Positions 36,986 to 46,764 of a DNA stretch of 64,000 nt are shown piece after piece. The translations under genes were made by a program, and so were the position numbers. The notes under the pieces were generated by a model that was not told the origin of the DNA, searched no databases, and worked only from the letters and a program-made list of their open reading frames with translations. Within the stretch, counting starts at the first letter, position 1, and the number at the start of each line of letters is the position of its first letter. Origin of the DNA: Paenibacillus arenosi (GTDB taxonomy: Bacteria; Bacillota; Bacilli; Paenibacillales; Paenibacillaceae); the NCBI RefSeq assembly GCF_014841135.1, contig NZ_JACYTN010000001.1, positions 496,001-560,000 on the forward strand. Direction: 5' to 3'.

Positions 36986-38668
36986 TTGACATTGTCGAAG
37001 AAGAACAACTCGGATAAACTATTAATTTTTGCATTGGGCGGCGTAGGTGAAATCGGTAAGAACATGTACGCAGTTCAATATGGCAATGACATCGTCGTTA
37101 TCGACGCAGGGCTGAAGTTCCCTGAAGAAGATATGCTTGGAATTGATATTGTAATTCCAGACATTTCATATTTAACAGAGAATCGTGATAAAGTAAGAGC
37201 AATATTGATTACGCACGGACACGAAGACCATATTGGCGGATTGCCATATGTATTGCGTCATTTGAATGTTCCTGTGTATGGTACTCGTCTAACACTTGGT
37301 CTTATTGAGAGCAAGCTTAGAGAAGCTAACCTTCTTGGAGAAACGAAACGCATCTTGATTACAGCTGATTCTGAAGTTCAGCTAGGCTGTATGCGTGCGA
37401 GCTTCTTTAAAACGAATCACTCAATCCCAGACTCAGTTGGAGTATGTTTAGATACTCCTGAAGGGGCTATTGTACATACGGGTGACTTCAAGTTTGATCA
37501 TACACCTGTTAATGAGCAATACGCTGATCTTCATCGTATGGCTGAAATCGGTAAAAAGGGTGTACTAGCCCTATTGTCAGACAGTACAAATGCTGAACGT
37601 CCAGGCTTTACGCCTTCAGAAAGCAGCGTTGGTGTTGAACTAGAAAATATCTTTAGCAAAGCTCAGCAGCGCGTCGTTGTTGCTACATTTGCTTCTAACA
37701 TTCATCGTGTTCAACAAGTTATTGATGCTGCATATGCAACAAACCGCAAGTTGACTGTAGTAGGAAGAAGTATGGTGAACGTCGTCTCCATCGCTTCAGA
37801 GCTAGGATATTTGCACATTCCTGACGGAATGCTCATTGAACCTGAAGAAGTAAACAAGATGTCTGCTGATCGTGTGGCCATTTTGTCAACAGGAAGCCAA
37901 GGAGAGCCGATGTCTGCATTGACTCGTATGGCGCGTTCTACGCATCGTAAAGTAGACATCCTTCCAGGTGACACAGTTGTAATCGCAGCAACGCCAATCC
38001 CAGGTAACGAGAAATATGTAGGTCGTACAGTTGATGAACTGTTCCGACTAGGCGCAAATGTAATTTATGGCGGATCGATGTCTGGTGTTCACGTTTCTGG
38101 ACACGGTAGCCAAGAAGAACTAAAGCTAATGATCAATTTGATGAAACCAAAGTACTTCATCCCAGTTCACGGTGAATATCGGATGCTTCGTCATCATGCT
38201 AAATTAGCAGAATCAGTTGGCATTGAACCAGAAAACATCTTTATTACAGATATTGGTGAAACAATTGAGATACAGAATGGAGTTGCTCGTCGCGGCTCTA
38301 AAGTACCATCTGGCTATGTACTCATAGATGGTCTTGGAGTTGGAGATGTGGGTAATATTGTTCTGCGCGACCGCAAGCTGTTGTCACAAGACGGTATTCT
38401 CGTCGTCGTCGTTACATTAAGCAAGCAGGACGGTACAATAATGTCTGGTCCAGATATTATTTCTCGTGGATTTGTTTACGTTCGTGAATCTGAGGGTCTT
38501 CTCGATGAAGCGAATCGTATTGTTACTTCCACGTTGCACCGTCTTATGAATGAGAACGTCAATGAGTGGGCTTCACTCAAGACACATGTGAAAGATGCTC
38601 TTGGTCGTTTCTTATACGAACAAACACGGCGCCGTCCAATGATACTTCCAATTATTATGGAAGTATAA
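36986..38668 (+). CDS. Ribonuclease J
   Basis: Metallo-beta-lactamase/beta-CASP RNase with 5'-to-3' exonuclease and endonuclease activity on mRNA and rRNA. 560 residues. The zinc motif THGHEDHIGG is complete, with TGDFKFD, SDSTNAERPGFT and HVSGHGSQEELKLMINLMKP downstream. Position after dapA matches rnjB (ymfA) of B. subtilis, but that paralogue has a degraded motif, whereas this one keeps the rnjA-like catalytic set. I therefore leave the symbol open. TTG 36986 is 6 nt after AGGAGG; TTG 36992 is an alternative. Confidence 0.93.
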   Translation: MTLSKKNNSDKLLIFALGGVGEIGKNMYAVQYGNDIVVIDAGLKFPEEDMLGIDIVIPDISYLTENRDKVRAILITHGHEDHIGGLPYVLRHLNVPVYGTRLTLGLIESKLREANLLGETKRILITADSEVQLGCMRASFFKTNHSIPDSVGVCLDTPEGAIVHTGDFKFDHTPVNEQYADLHRMAEIGKKGVLALLSDSTNAERPGFTPSESSVGVELENIFSKAQQRVVVATFASNIHRVQQVIDAAYATNRKLTVVGRSMVNVVSIASELGYLHIPDGMLIEPEEVNKMSADRVAILSTGSQGEPMSALTRMARSTHRKVDILPGDTVVIAATPIPGNEKYVGRTVDELFRLGANVIYGGSMSGVHVSGHGSQEELKLMINLMKPKYFIPVHGEYRMLRHHAKLAESVGIEPENIFITDIGETIEIQNGVARRGSKVPSGYVLIDGLGVGDVGNIVLRDRKLLSQDGILVVVVTLSKQDGTIMSGPDIISRGFVYVRESEGLLDEANRIVTSTLHRLMNENVNEWASLKTHVKDALGRFLYEQTRRRPMILPIIMEV

Positions 38669-38725
38669 TAATTGCTACAACTATTATATCGTGTGACCTT
38701 AGGTCGCGCTCACGTCACTGAATTC

Positions 38726-38757
38726 AGTCCTTTGCCTACCCGGCAAAGGACTTTTTT
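38726..38757 (+). terminator. Intrinsic terminator after RNase J
   Basis: AGTCCTTTGCC (38726-38736) pairs perfectly with GGCAAAGGACT (38742-38752), followed by a T-run. Confidence 0.9.
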
Positions 38758-38913
38758 AGTTTGGTTCGCTGATAATTTCTATCTATATCGATCTTCATGG
38801 GTAATTGCCATGCTCTAAGTACATGATTTCAACAAAACAATTATAAATATGCTGCATAACGATAAAGTGCTCTACGCAAGCTAAACGTGTATTCCCAGAT
38901 TGGAGGGAGAAGC

Positions 38914-39810
38914 TTGACAAAAGCACAAGATTTTTCAAATGATAGCGAAAATGAAACGCAAGCAAGTTTACATTTTCCATCTATGCATAGATGGGATTTG
39001 GATGCATTAGAAGGATGGCTACGTCAGGATGAGCCGCCACAAGGTCCACCACCAGAAGCTCCTTTGAATAAAGAAGCTCCACCAGCTATCCAAACGATAC
39101 AGCAGCTGGGAACCGCGTCGATTCCGAATCCGGGCGAATCCAATATATATTGTCTGAACATTATTGGTCAGATTGAAGGACACATTGTACTTCCTCCTCA
39201 AAACAAAACGACTAAGTATGAACATATTATTCCACAGCTTGTCGCAGCAGAACAAAATCCTAAAATTGAAGGAATTTTGATCATGTTGAATACCGTTGGA
39301 GGAGATGTTGAGGCAGGATTAGCTATCGCAGAGATGATCTCGTCATTGACGAAGCCGACGGTTACGCTTGTCCTTGGCGGTGGACACAGTATTGGTGTTC
39401 CTATTGCAACGTCAGGACAAGCATCCTTTATCGCAGAAACGGCGACAATGACCATACATCCGATTCGTTTGACAGGTCTAGTTATCGGCGTACCGCAAAC
39501 ATTTGAATATTTGGATAAAATGCAAGAGCGGGTCGTTCGATTTGTTGTTGCACATTCAAACATTTCAGATCAAACATTTAAAGAATTAATGTTTAAAACA
39601 GGAGAACTGACTCGCGATATTGGAACAACGATTATTGGTCCAGAGGCGGTAAAGCATGGGCTTATTGATGAGATTGGCGGGCTTGGACAAGCGCTAAAGC
39701 GGTTGAATGAACTAATCGAAATGCGGAGGGTCCCTTTAGGTGAACAAACTGCAGCTGTACAGACATTGGGAAATGACACGATGCCGCCAGTTCCTCCAAC
39801 ATTTAGATAG
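38914..39810 (+). CDS. tepA: ClpP-like translocation-enhancing peptidase TepA
   Basis: 298 residues. After a Pro-rich N-terminal region (about 1-75) comes a ClpP/crotonase-fold protease domain with the [19 protein letters not shown] turn, a nucleophile-type Ser in [15 protein letters not shown] and [10 protein letters not shown] carrying the candidate catalytic His. TepA of B. subtilis lies at the same position (ymfB, after rnjB) and has been linked to protein translocation and spore SASP turnover. TTG 38914 follows GGAGGGAGA. A 157-bp stretch before it holds no clear promoter. Confidence 0.9.
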   Translation: MTKAQDFSNDSENETQASLHFPSMHRWDLDALEGWLRQDEPPQGPPPEAPLNKEAPPAIQTIQQLGTASIPNPGESNIYCLNIIGQIEGHIVLPPQNKTTKYEHIIPQLVAAEQNPKIEGILIMLNTVGGDVEAGLAIAEMISSLTKPTVTLVLGGGHSIGVPIATSGQASFIAETATMTIHPIRLTGLVIGVPQTFEYLDKMQERVVRFVVAHSNISDQTFKELMFKTGELTRDIGTTIIGPEAVKHGLIDEIGGLGQALKRLNELIEMRRVPLGEQTAAVQTLGNDTMPPVPPTFR

Positions 39811-39821
39811 GGGGAACGTTA

Positions 39822-40055
39822 ATGACTCTATATACTGTAATACCTGAAGAAGAAATATTTAAAAACGAGTTTCAGGAGCAAACACAGCGAATATATGAAT
39901 TTCATGAAATGGTGTGGGAAGGGCGATTACTGCTTGTCCAACGTCTTAATGATGATTATGTTCGCGTAGAAAGAATTTTGCAGCCATGTGGGATACAAGA
40001 CTTTTTACATCCTGCCTTTCAACCAGGAACTGTTCTACAAATAAATAATATGTAA
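39822..40055 (+). CDS. YlzJ-like small protein
   Basis: 77 residues, function unknown. ATG 39822 lies 12 bp after tepA, with a GGGGGAACG ribosome binding site. The sequence is hydrophilic with a regular strand pattern (RLLLVQRLNDDYVRVERILQ) and no membrane segment. YlzJ-like proteins occur in this tepA-spoIIIE gap in Bacillales, so identity rests on position and general resemblance. Confidence 0.75.
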   Translation: MTLYTVIPEEEIFKNEFQEQTQRIYEFHEMVWEGRLLLVQRLNDDYVRVERILQPCGIQDFLHPAFQPGTVLQINNM

Positions 40056-40066
40056 AACTTCATTAT

Positions 40067-40125
40067 AAAATAGCGTAGGTTGAAAGAACAATTTGGCTCT
40101 TGTTCATGATAACTACGCTATTTTT
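40067..40125 (+). terminator. Terminator hairpin before spoIIIE
   Basis: AAAATAGCGTAG (40067-40078) pairs with CTACGCTATTTT (40113-40124). GAACA/TGTTC inside extends the stem, and Ts end the 3' arm. Confidence 0.7.
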
Positions 40126-40215
40126 CATGTCTCCATATGACTATGAAGCAGATAACGGCAGAACATAGTAAGAACGGCTGTTCTGTGATATAATGGCATG
40201 TGGAGGTGACAACAA

Positions 40216-42975
40216 TTGGCCCGAAGAAAACGTAAGAAGCAGTCTTTAAGCAAGAGCCTGAAATTTGAAATATACGGTATATTGCTCATAACGAGCTCTG
40301 TCATTGCGCTTTCCGGCGGAGCAGCCTTCGGACGAGCGTTGTCCAAGCTGTTCGGACTACTGCTTGGAAAGTTTTATTTTGTAATACCGCTTGTCCTTAT
40401 TTATGTAGGCTTAGCTGTGATGATTAAACGGCATTGGCCTGCTGGTTGGAGCGCAAGAAAAACAGGATTGTTAATCATCCTTATCGGATTTACGATGATG
40501 AGTACGATGAGTGCAGTGGAAATGCGACTGCTTCCTGTTGCAGACGACATTAGCGCGGGAAGTATATTTCAAGCAATACATAACACAATGAAGGAAGAAC
40601 TAATTACAGCTGCCGAAACAGGAACGGCAAGTGATATGTGGAACAAAGACATAAGTGGCGGGTATATAGGGGCAGCACTGTATTGCCTCGTTTTTGCCTT
40701 ATTTGGTGCGTTAGGGACGAAGTTGCTAATCATAGTACTATTTATAATCGGCTTTATGCTGGCCACCCAATTATCGTATGTGGAGCTCGCTCAACTGATG
40801 CGCACGCAAATTAAAAAACTAATGAAGACGATACATAAGCAGCGCAAAGCACGCATCAATGAGCGAAAAGTTCGTGAAGCGGAAGAGAAGAAACGAGAAA
40901 GTTCTAAGAACGATAACATCCCTGATTTCTCTGATGATGAAGATATCGAAGAATATGGTTCTCCACGTAAAGCCTCTAAAACACCCGTGTTCTTTCAATT
41001 ATTTGGCGATAGACGTAATGTCTCTAATGAGGAAGAGCTGATTGATGCGGATGATGAATGGTTAGAGCGTTCAATGAAACGAAAAGGTAAGCGTACGAAG
41101 GCCGAAACTACGGTTGAAGCAGAATGGACGGATGTATCCAACTTCGATGCGGACGCAGATGCACGTACTGTGTCGCAAGGGCAGCATACAAGTACATCTG
41201 ATAGTATGAGCACCGGCAATAACTCCATATTGGAAAATGAATCGGAAGATCGTAACGGGCCATTGTTCCGGGACTTTATGTCTCCTGATTATGACGGTTG
41301 GAGCCCCGCTTCTGCTGACGAATATATCGGTACGCAAGATGATGTAGATGAAGATTGGAATATTGACCTAGATGCTGTGTCTGACGAGAAACAACATACA
41401 ACTGTTGTGGTAGCTTCTTCATCACCTTCATTGCCGCAGCTCCCAGCAGCAGGAGATGAAGGTTCTGCAGCATTAGATGTAGGGAATGGAATGCCGCTAA
41501 ATAGTACTCTAACTGAAGAAGAGATTGTAGTTCCAGTTAAACCACCCGTTAAGCCGTACAAATTGCCTAACTTCTCTTTACTGGCCAAACCACAAGGTGG
41601 CGGTAAAGGAGGAGAACAAGCGGACTTCATGCAAACTGCTCGTAAGCTTGAAGCTACATTGGAAAGTTTCAGCGTTCGAGCTAAGGTATTGGAAGTAGTT
41701 CGGGGGCCTGCTGTTACTCGCTATGAAATTCAGCCAGACATCGGGGTTAAAGTAAGCCGTATTGTTAGCTTATCTGACGATATTGCACTGGCGCTAGCCG
41801 CTAAAGATATTCGGATGGAAGCGCCTATCCCTGGTAAGTCTGCGATCGGTATTGAGGTGCCTAACAATGAAGTGTCTATCGTCACCATGCGCGAAGTTAT
41901 GGAAACACCGACATTTGTAGATGCAAATTCGAATATAACGATTGCACTAGGGCGCGATATTTCAGGTGCTCCTATTATAGGAAATTTAGCACGAATGCCT
42001 CACTTGCTTGTTGCAGGCGCTACTGGGTCAGGTAAGTCGGTTTGTATTAACGGGATTATCACAAGTATTTTGTACAAAGCAAAGCCTGACGAAGTTAAGT
42101 TTCTAATGATTGATCCAAAGATGGTTGAGTTAAATGTGTATAACGGCATCCCGCATTTGTTGGCTCCCGTCGTAACGGATCCTCGTCGAGCATCATTGGC
42201 GTTGAAGAAGATTGTAGTGGAAATGGAAAAGCGATATGAGCTATTTTCCAAATCTGGTACACGAAATATTGAAGGTTACAACAATTTGGTTGGGGATGAC
42301 AAAGAGAAATTCCTGCCTTACATCGTTGTTATTGTCGACGAGTTGGCTGACTTAATGATGGTTGCCGCAAATGATGTTGAAGATGCAATCTGTCGCTTGG
42401 CCCAAATGGCACGTGCAGCAGGTATTCATCTTATTATTGCGACGCAAAGACCGTCTGTTGACGTTATTACAGGCGTTATCAAAGCCAATATCCCGTCTCG
42501 TATTGCATTTGGTGTATCTTCACAAGTGGATTCACGTACTATTCTTGATATGGCTGGTGCGGAGAAGCTTTTAGGTCGAGGGGATATGCTGTACCTTCCT
42601 ATGGGCTCTTCCAAGCCACAACGGGTACAGGGCGCATTTTTATCTGATCAAGAAGTAGAATCTGTCGTGTCATTCTGCCGAGATCAAGGAACAGCGGAAT
42701 ACAATGATGATTTGGTGCCGGAAATTGATGACCTTGCCTCATTTGATGGGGAACCGGTTGATGAATTGTTTGAGCAGGCTGTTACGATCGTGCTTGAAGG
42801 GCAGCAAGCGTCTGCTTCGCTATTGCAGCGCAGATTACGTGTTGGATACAACCGTGCCAGCCGACTTATTGAATCGATGCAGATGCAAGGTATTATTGGG
42901 CCTCCTGATGGAAGTCGTCCACGAGAAGTATTGATGACCTTGGAACAATATCAACAGACAAAGATGTCTTCCTAA
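40216..42975 (+). CDS. spoIIIE: DNA translocase SpoIIIE (FtsK family)
   Basis: Pumps the chromosome across the closing septum, including into the forespore. 919 residues. Several membrane helices lie in the first ~195 residues, then a long acidic, Ser-rich linker to about 440. The motor has Walker [13 protein letters not shown] (about 600) and Walker [13 protein letters not shown] (about 703), with [20 protein letters not shown] downstream. A gamma winged-helix DNA-reading domain occupies the last ~65 residues ([20 protein letters not shown]). TTG 40216 follows TGGAGGTG. The linker is longer than in B. subtilis SpoIIIE (about 787 residues). Confidence 0.95.
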   Translation: MARRKRKKQSLSKSLKFEIYGILLITSSVIALSGGAAFGRALSKLFGLLLGKFYFVIPLVLIYVGLAVMIKRHWPAGWSARKTGLLIILIGFTMMSTMSAVEMRLLPVADDISAGSIFQAIHNTMKEELITAAETGTASDMWNKDISGGYIGAALYCLVFALFGALGTKLLIIVLFIIGFMLATQLSYVELAQLMRTQIKKLMKTIHKQRKARINERKVREAEEKKRESSKNDNIPDFSDDEDIEEYGSPRKASKTPVFFQLFGDRRNVSNEEELIDADDEWLERSMKRKGKRTKAETTVEAEWTDVSNFDADADARTVSQGQHTSTSDSMSTGNNSILENESEDRNGPLFRDFMSPDYDGWSPASADEYIGTQDDVDEDWNIDLDAVSDEKQHTTVVVASSSPSLPQLPAAGDEGSAALDVGNGMPLNSTLTEEEIVVPVKPPVKPYKLPNFSLLAKPQGGGKGGEQADFMQTARKLEATLESFSVRAKVLEVVRGPAVTRYEIQPDIGVKVSRIVSLSDDIALALAAKDIRMEAPIPGKSAIGIEVPNNEVSIVTMREVMETPTFVDANSNITIALGRDISGAPIIGNLARMPHLLVAGATGSGKSVCINGIITSILYKAKPDEVKFLMIDPKMVELNVYNGIPHLLAPVVTDPRRASLALKKIVVEMEKRYELFSKSGTRNIEGYNNLVGDDKEKFLPYIVVIVDELADLMMVAANDVEDAICRLAQMARAAGIHLIIATQRPSVDVITGVIKANIPSRIAFGVSSQVDSRTILDMAGAEKLLGRGDMLYLPMGSSKPQRVQGAFLSDQEVESVVSFCRDQGTAEYNDDLVPEIDDLASFDGEPVDELFEQAVTIVLEGQQASASLLQRRLRVGYNRASRLIESMQMQGIIGPPDGSRPREVLMTLEQYQQTKMSS

Positions 42976-42982
42976 AAGACGT

Positions 42983-43012
42983 GTATAGAACATAATCCGT
43001 TATCTCATAATA
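42983..43012 (+). promoter_or_regulatory. Candidate sigma-G promoter for the SleB-like gene
   Basis: GTATA (42983-42987), 18 bp, CATAATA (43006-43012). Both match the forespore sigma-F/sigma-G pattern GHATR-N17/18-CATNHTA, as expected for a germination hydrolase. Confidence 0.55.
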
Positions 43013-43053
43013 AAGTTGCCAATACTGTCAAACCAAGAGCGAAAGAGGTAACG

Positions 43054-43812
43054 ATGATGAGAAAACGGATAATCTGGATTACCGTCTGTATGGTATGCAT
43101 CCTGTTCGGGGCTTATCAGTATACACATTTGTCAGATAGTACGGCTGCATTTAGTGGAGCCCAATTGCAATCTGGCTCTAGAGGACAAGACGTAACGGAG
43201 TTACAAGGACGACTTGCCTTTTTAGGATACTATTATGGCAAAGTAGACGGTGTGTTTGGAAGCAAGACACAAGGTTCTGTAAAATGGTTTCAATCACAGT
43301 TCGGACTGAAAGTTGATGGAATTGTAGGTTCGAAGACACGTGCCAAATTAGTTAAGGCAACGAAAAATTGGAGTCCATCATCTAATACTGTAAAGCCGCC
43401 ACAATCATCAACAGGAAAGCCTAAGTCCAAGCCAAGCGGTTCTAATAACTTGGGTTTAACCGAAAACGATTTGAAGTTGATGGCAAATGCGGTCTATGGA
43501 GAAGCACGCGGTGAGCCATATGAGGGGCAAGTAGCTGTAGCAGCAGTTATTATAAACCGCATCAAATCACCGAGTTTTCCAAATACAGCATCAGGTGTCA
43601 TATTCCAGCCGCGTGCCTTTACGGCAGTTGCCGATGGTCAAATATATTTGACGCCTAATGAAAAGGCGCGACAAGCTGTACAAGATGCAGTGGATGGATG
43701 GGATCCTTCTGGCGGCTGTCTGTACTATTTTAATCCAGTAACAGCAACATCCAAATGGATATGGACACGTCCCCAAGTGAAGACAATTGGCAAGCATATT
43801 TTTTGCATGTAG
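43054..43812 (+). CDS. sleB: SleB-type spore cortex-lytic enzyme
   Basis: 252 residues. An N-terminal signal or anchor segment (about 4-21), a peptidoglycan-binding domain (about 42-95, GSRGQDVTELQGRLAFLGYY and VDGIVGSKTRAKL), a Ser/Pro/Lys linker, and a Hydrolase_2/SleB domain (about 142-252). The latter begins LMANAVYGEARGEPYEGQVA, where the Glu of YGEARGE is the likely catalytic acid. It degrades cortex muramic-lactam peptidoglycan during germination. Start ATG 43054 or 43057. sleB lies elsewhere in B. subtilis with ypeB; no ypeB is visible here, so it could be a SleB/CwlJ paralogue. Confidence 0.85.
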   Translation: MMRKRIIWITVCMVCILFGAYQYTHLSDSTAAFSGAQLQSGSRGQDVTELQGRLAFLGYYYGKVDGVFGSKTQGSVKWFQSQFGLKVDGIVGSKTRAKLVKATKNWSPSSNTVKPPQSSTGKPKSKPSGSNNLGLTENDLKLMANAVYGEARGEPYEGQVAVAAVIINRIKSPSFPNTASGVIFQPRAFTAVADGQIYLTPNEKARQAVQDAVDGWDPSGGCLYYFNPVTATSKWIWTRPQVKTIGKHIFCM

Positions 43813-43926
43813 AATCGTGTCAAAGATGTCTATGAGATGAGATATCGACAGAGCGTGGTTACATTCATAAACATGTGAGCGCAGCAAGTGCTGCATGATA
43901 ACGAAATAAACACATATTTCACGAGC

Positions 43927-43966
43927 GAAGAAGCGGTTGGCCTAACGGCACTGCTTCTTCCTTTTG
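43927..43966 (+). terminator. Intrinsic terminator after the sleB-like gene
   Basis: GAAGAAGC (43927-43934) pairs with GCTTCTTC (43953-43960), followed by CTTTTG. The rest of the 285-bp spacer holds a GCAGCA-AG-TGCTGC palindrome (about 43880-43893) and a weak promoter. Confidence 0.55.
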
Positions 43967-43993
43967 TATAATTCGTTATTTAGAAGTAAGATA

Positions 43994-44020
43994 TTGATAA
44001 GTTAACAACATGCATATACT
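43994..44020 (+). promoter_or_regulatory. Weak promoter candidate before ymfF
   Basis: TTGATA (43994-43999), a short 15-bp spacer, TATACT (44015-44020). Confidence 0.3.
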
Positions 44021-44097
44021 GAGAGTAAGGAAATATGGTAAAGCTAACATCTTGATGTAAGGACAATTAACTGACAGAGAAAAGGAGATTGCCTATC

Positions 44098-45387
44098 GTG
44101 AAGGTTCGCCAACAAGCATTTGAACGAGGTGTTGTGAACGGTATTCGTATCCATGTAATGCCGAGTAAGCGATTCAAGACATTTGCCATCGGTGCCTATA
44201 TCGGTGTTCCCTTAAAGGAGGAAACGGTTACAGCTGTTGGCTTGACGCCATTCGTATTGAGACGTGGCACAACTTCTTTACCTGAAACCATCCAATTCCG
44301 TGAACGTCTAGATGAGCTATATGGAGCGGGATTTGGCTTTGATGTGTATAAGCGTGGAGATTATCAAATTGTACAGTTTCGCATGGACATCATAAATGAT
44401 GCTTTTGTTAATACGACAAAACCGTTATTGGAGCAAGGGTTTCAATTTTTAGGTGAAGCCATTACAGCTCCTGTCGTGGAGCAAGACAAGTTTCGGGATA
44501 AATATGTTCAAGAGGAAAAAGAGACGGTGCGCAAGCGTTTGGAGGCGATCGTAAACGATAAGATTCGTTATGCCCAAGAACGATGTGTAGAAGAGATGTG
44601 CAAGGATGAGCCTTATCGTCTACATCCACTAGGCAGCCGTGATGAAGTGAAGAAGGTAGAGTCGAAGAGCTTATATGATACGTATAAATGGTGGCTTGAG
44701 CAAGCCAGCATCGATATTTATGTAATTGGTGACACGGATCTCCCCACTGTACAATCGTACGTAGAAAAGTATTTTCAAGTGCAGCGTACACAAGATGTAG
44801 CTTATATTCGATCATTGTCAGTTCCGCAGACAGGTGAGCCTCGTTATGTTACTGACAGATTGGATGTTACACAAGGCAAGCTTAATATGGGGCTTCGTAC
44901 TACAATTACGTACCATGATGATAAATATCCTGCTGCTCTTTTATACAATGGAGTACTAGGCAGCTACCCACATTCCAAATTATTTATCAATGTGCGTGAG
45001 AAGAACAGCCTTGCTTATTATGCTTCATCCCGCTTCGATGGACACAAAGGCATTTGCACGATTCAGTCGGGCGTAGAATTTGACAAGATTGAAAAAGCTT
45101 CAACGATTATCCAAGAGCAGTTAGAAGTCATGCGTCAGGGACGTATTGAGTCATTGGAGCTAAGTCAAACGAAAGCGATGATTGCCAATCAATTAAGAGA
45201 AATTGATGATTCTGCTTTTGAGATGATAAGCTTTGATTTCAATCGCGTGCTTTCTGGACGAGAAAGAACAACATCTAGCTTAATTGAGGAGCTGGGTGAT
45301 GTTACTGCTGATGAGATACAGACCGCGGCAGCAACGTTTCATCTCGATACGATTTATGTCTTACGCAATCGGGAGGAAAAGAAGTGA
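44098..45387 (+). CDS. ymfF: M16 peptidase-like protein YmfF, catalytic motif absent
   Basis: 429 residues. The fold pattern is that of an M16 half-barrel repeated twice, but the position of the HxxEH zinc motif reads VGLTPFVLRRGT, so it cannot bind zinc there. The second half keeps LLYNGVLGSYPHSKLFINVR and EKNSLAYYASS. Likely the non-catalytic partner of YmfH, as in two-subunit M16B enzymes; that pairing is an inference. GTG 44098 is 9 nt after AAAGGAGA and is preferred to TTG 44089, which abuts it. Overlaps ymfH by 4 bases. Confidence 0.88.
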   Translation: MKVRQQAFERGVVNGIRIHVMPSKRFKTFAIGAYIGVPLKEETVTAVGLTPFVLRRGTTSLPETIQFRERLDELYGAGFGFDVYKRGDYQIVQFRMDIINDAFVNTTKPLLEQGFQFLGEAITAPVVEQDKFRDKYVQEEKETVRKRLEAIVNDKIRYAQERCVEEMCKDEPYRLHPLGSRDEVKKVESKSLYDTYKWWLEQASIDIYVIGDTDLPTVQSYVEKYFQVQRTQDVAYIRSLSVPQTGEPRYVTDRLDVTQGKLNMGLRTTITYHDDKYPAALLYNGVLGSYPHSKLFINVREKNSLAYYASSRFDGHKGICTIQSGVEFDKIEKASTIIQEQLEVMRQGRIESLELSQTKAMIANQLREIDDSAFEMISFDFNRVLSGRERTTSSLIEELGDVTADEIQTAAATFHLDTIYVLRNREEKK

Positions 45388-46676
45388 TGAATAAGCGGGA
45401 GTACAATCGTATCCAAGAGACACTTTACTATGAGCGTATGGACAATGGCTTAGATGTTTATGTTTTACCAAAGCCAGGATTCCAGAAGACATATGCGACT
45501 TTTTCTACTCGATATGGTTCCATCGATAATCATTTTAAGGTAGAAGGTGAAGAACCTGTTCAAGTGCCAGATGGAATCGCACATTTTTTAGAACATAAAA
45601 TGTTTGAGGAGCCTGAAGGAGATGTGTTCACTTCCTTCGCCCAGCAAGGTGCTTCTGCAAACGCCTTTACCACATTTGATCGTACGGTTTATTTATTTTC
45701 AGCCACGGATCAAATTGAGAAGAACATAACGACTTTGATTGATTTCGTTCAAAATCCTTATTTTAGCGTGGAAAGTGTAGAAAAGGAAAAAGGAATCATT
45801 GAACAAGAGATCAATATGTACCGTGATAATGCGGATTGGAGGACATACTTCGGACTTATAGAAGCGATGTACCAACGCTATCCGATCTACATTGACATCG
45901 CAGGCACGGTTGAATCTATTCAGGAAATAACGAGAGATACACTTCTACAGTGTTACCATACCTTCTATCACCCTTCCAATATGATGCTGTTTATTGTAGG
46001 TGGTGTAGAGCCAGAGCAGATATTTGAGTTAGTGCGCAGCAATCAGGCGGCCAAGTCTTTCCCGAAACAAGGGGAAATCGAACGTTACTTTGATGAGGAG
46101 CCCCTCCAAGTGCGAACAGCTCGCAAAGTAACAACCTTGCCTGTATCGATGCCGAAATGTTTGTTTGGCTGTAAAGAAGATCGTCCAGGCTTGGAAGGGA
46201 AGGCGCTGCTAGAGCATGAACTGGCAACACGCATTATGCTGGATCTTATGCTGGGCAGCAGCACAAAGCTTTCCCAGACGCTATATGAAGAAGGGTTAAC
46301 TTCAGATAATATAGGCTACGAATATAACTGTGATACAAATGCTGCTTTTACGATCATTGGAGGAGAGACCAAAGACCCCGATGAGCTCATAAAGCGAGTT
46401 AAGGAAGCCATTGAAGTACAGAAAAAAGAAGGATTTTCTCATGAAGCATTCGAACGAACACGAAATAAGCGCATTGGAACGTATATGCGTTTGCTAAATT
46501 CACCGGAATCGATTGCAAATGATTTCACAAAGCATACGTTTCGTGGGACAGATTTGTTTGATATACTGGATGTATATGAGCATTTAACGTTAGAGCAAAT
46601 CAATCAACGTTTACAAGATCATTTCAAATGGGAACAGTTAGCTGTCTCTATTGTGGAACAAAAGACAGAACAATGA
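45384..46676 (+). CDS. ymfH: M16 zinc protease YmfH
   Basis: 430 residues. The zinc motif HFLEH (about residue 69) and the following Glu in IIEQEINMYRDN are intact, so this is the catalytic member of the ymfF-ymfH pair. The second half has LGSSTKLSQTLYEEGL. Start GTG 45384 (7 nt after GGGAGG) or ATG 45387. Related to LlpB/AlbF-like processing proteases; substrate unknown. No exported-peptide precursor or transporter is adjacent, so a bacteriocin-type role is not supported. Confidence 0.9.
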   Translation: MMNKREYNRIQETLYYERMDNGLDVYVLPKPGFQKTYATFSTRYGSIDNHFKVEGEEPVQVPDGIAHFLEHKMFEEPEGDVFTSFAQQGASANAFTTFDRTVYLFSATDQIEKNITTLIDFVQNPYFSVESVEKEKGIIEQEINMYRDNADWRTYFGLIEAMYQRYPIYIDIAGTVESIQEITRDTLLQCYHTFYHPSNMMLFIVGGVEPEQIFELVRSNQAAKSFPKQGEIERYFDEEPLQVRTARKVTTLPVSMPKCLFGCKEDRPGLEGKALLEHELATRIMLDLMLGSSTKLSQTLYEEGLTSDNIGYEYNCDTNAAFTIIGGETKDPDELIKRVKEAIEVQKKEGFSHEAFERTRNKRIGTYMRLLNSPESIANDFTKHTFRGTDLFDILDVYEHLTLEQINQRLQDHFKWEQLAVSIVEQKTEQ

Positions 46677-46701
46677 TTCGGCAACAGCGACATAACATCT
46701 G

Positions 46702-46730
46702 GGCGTACTTCACCTATGCGGAAGTACGCC
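46702..46730 (+). terminator. Hairpin after ymfH
   Basis: GGCGTACTTC (46702-46711) pairs perfectly with GAAGTACGCC (46721-46730). The tail TTATGTATGT is a weak U-tract. Confidence 0.45.
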
Positions 46731-46764
46731 TTATGTATGTGCATATAGGGAGAAGGAGAACTGG

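Noticed and set aside
38758-38913. Promoter for tepA
   Set aside because: AT-rich spacer with TATAAA at 38842-38847 but no acceptably spaced -35, and no sigma-G or sigma-K match I can support.
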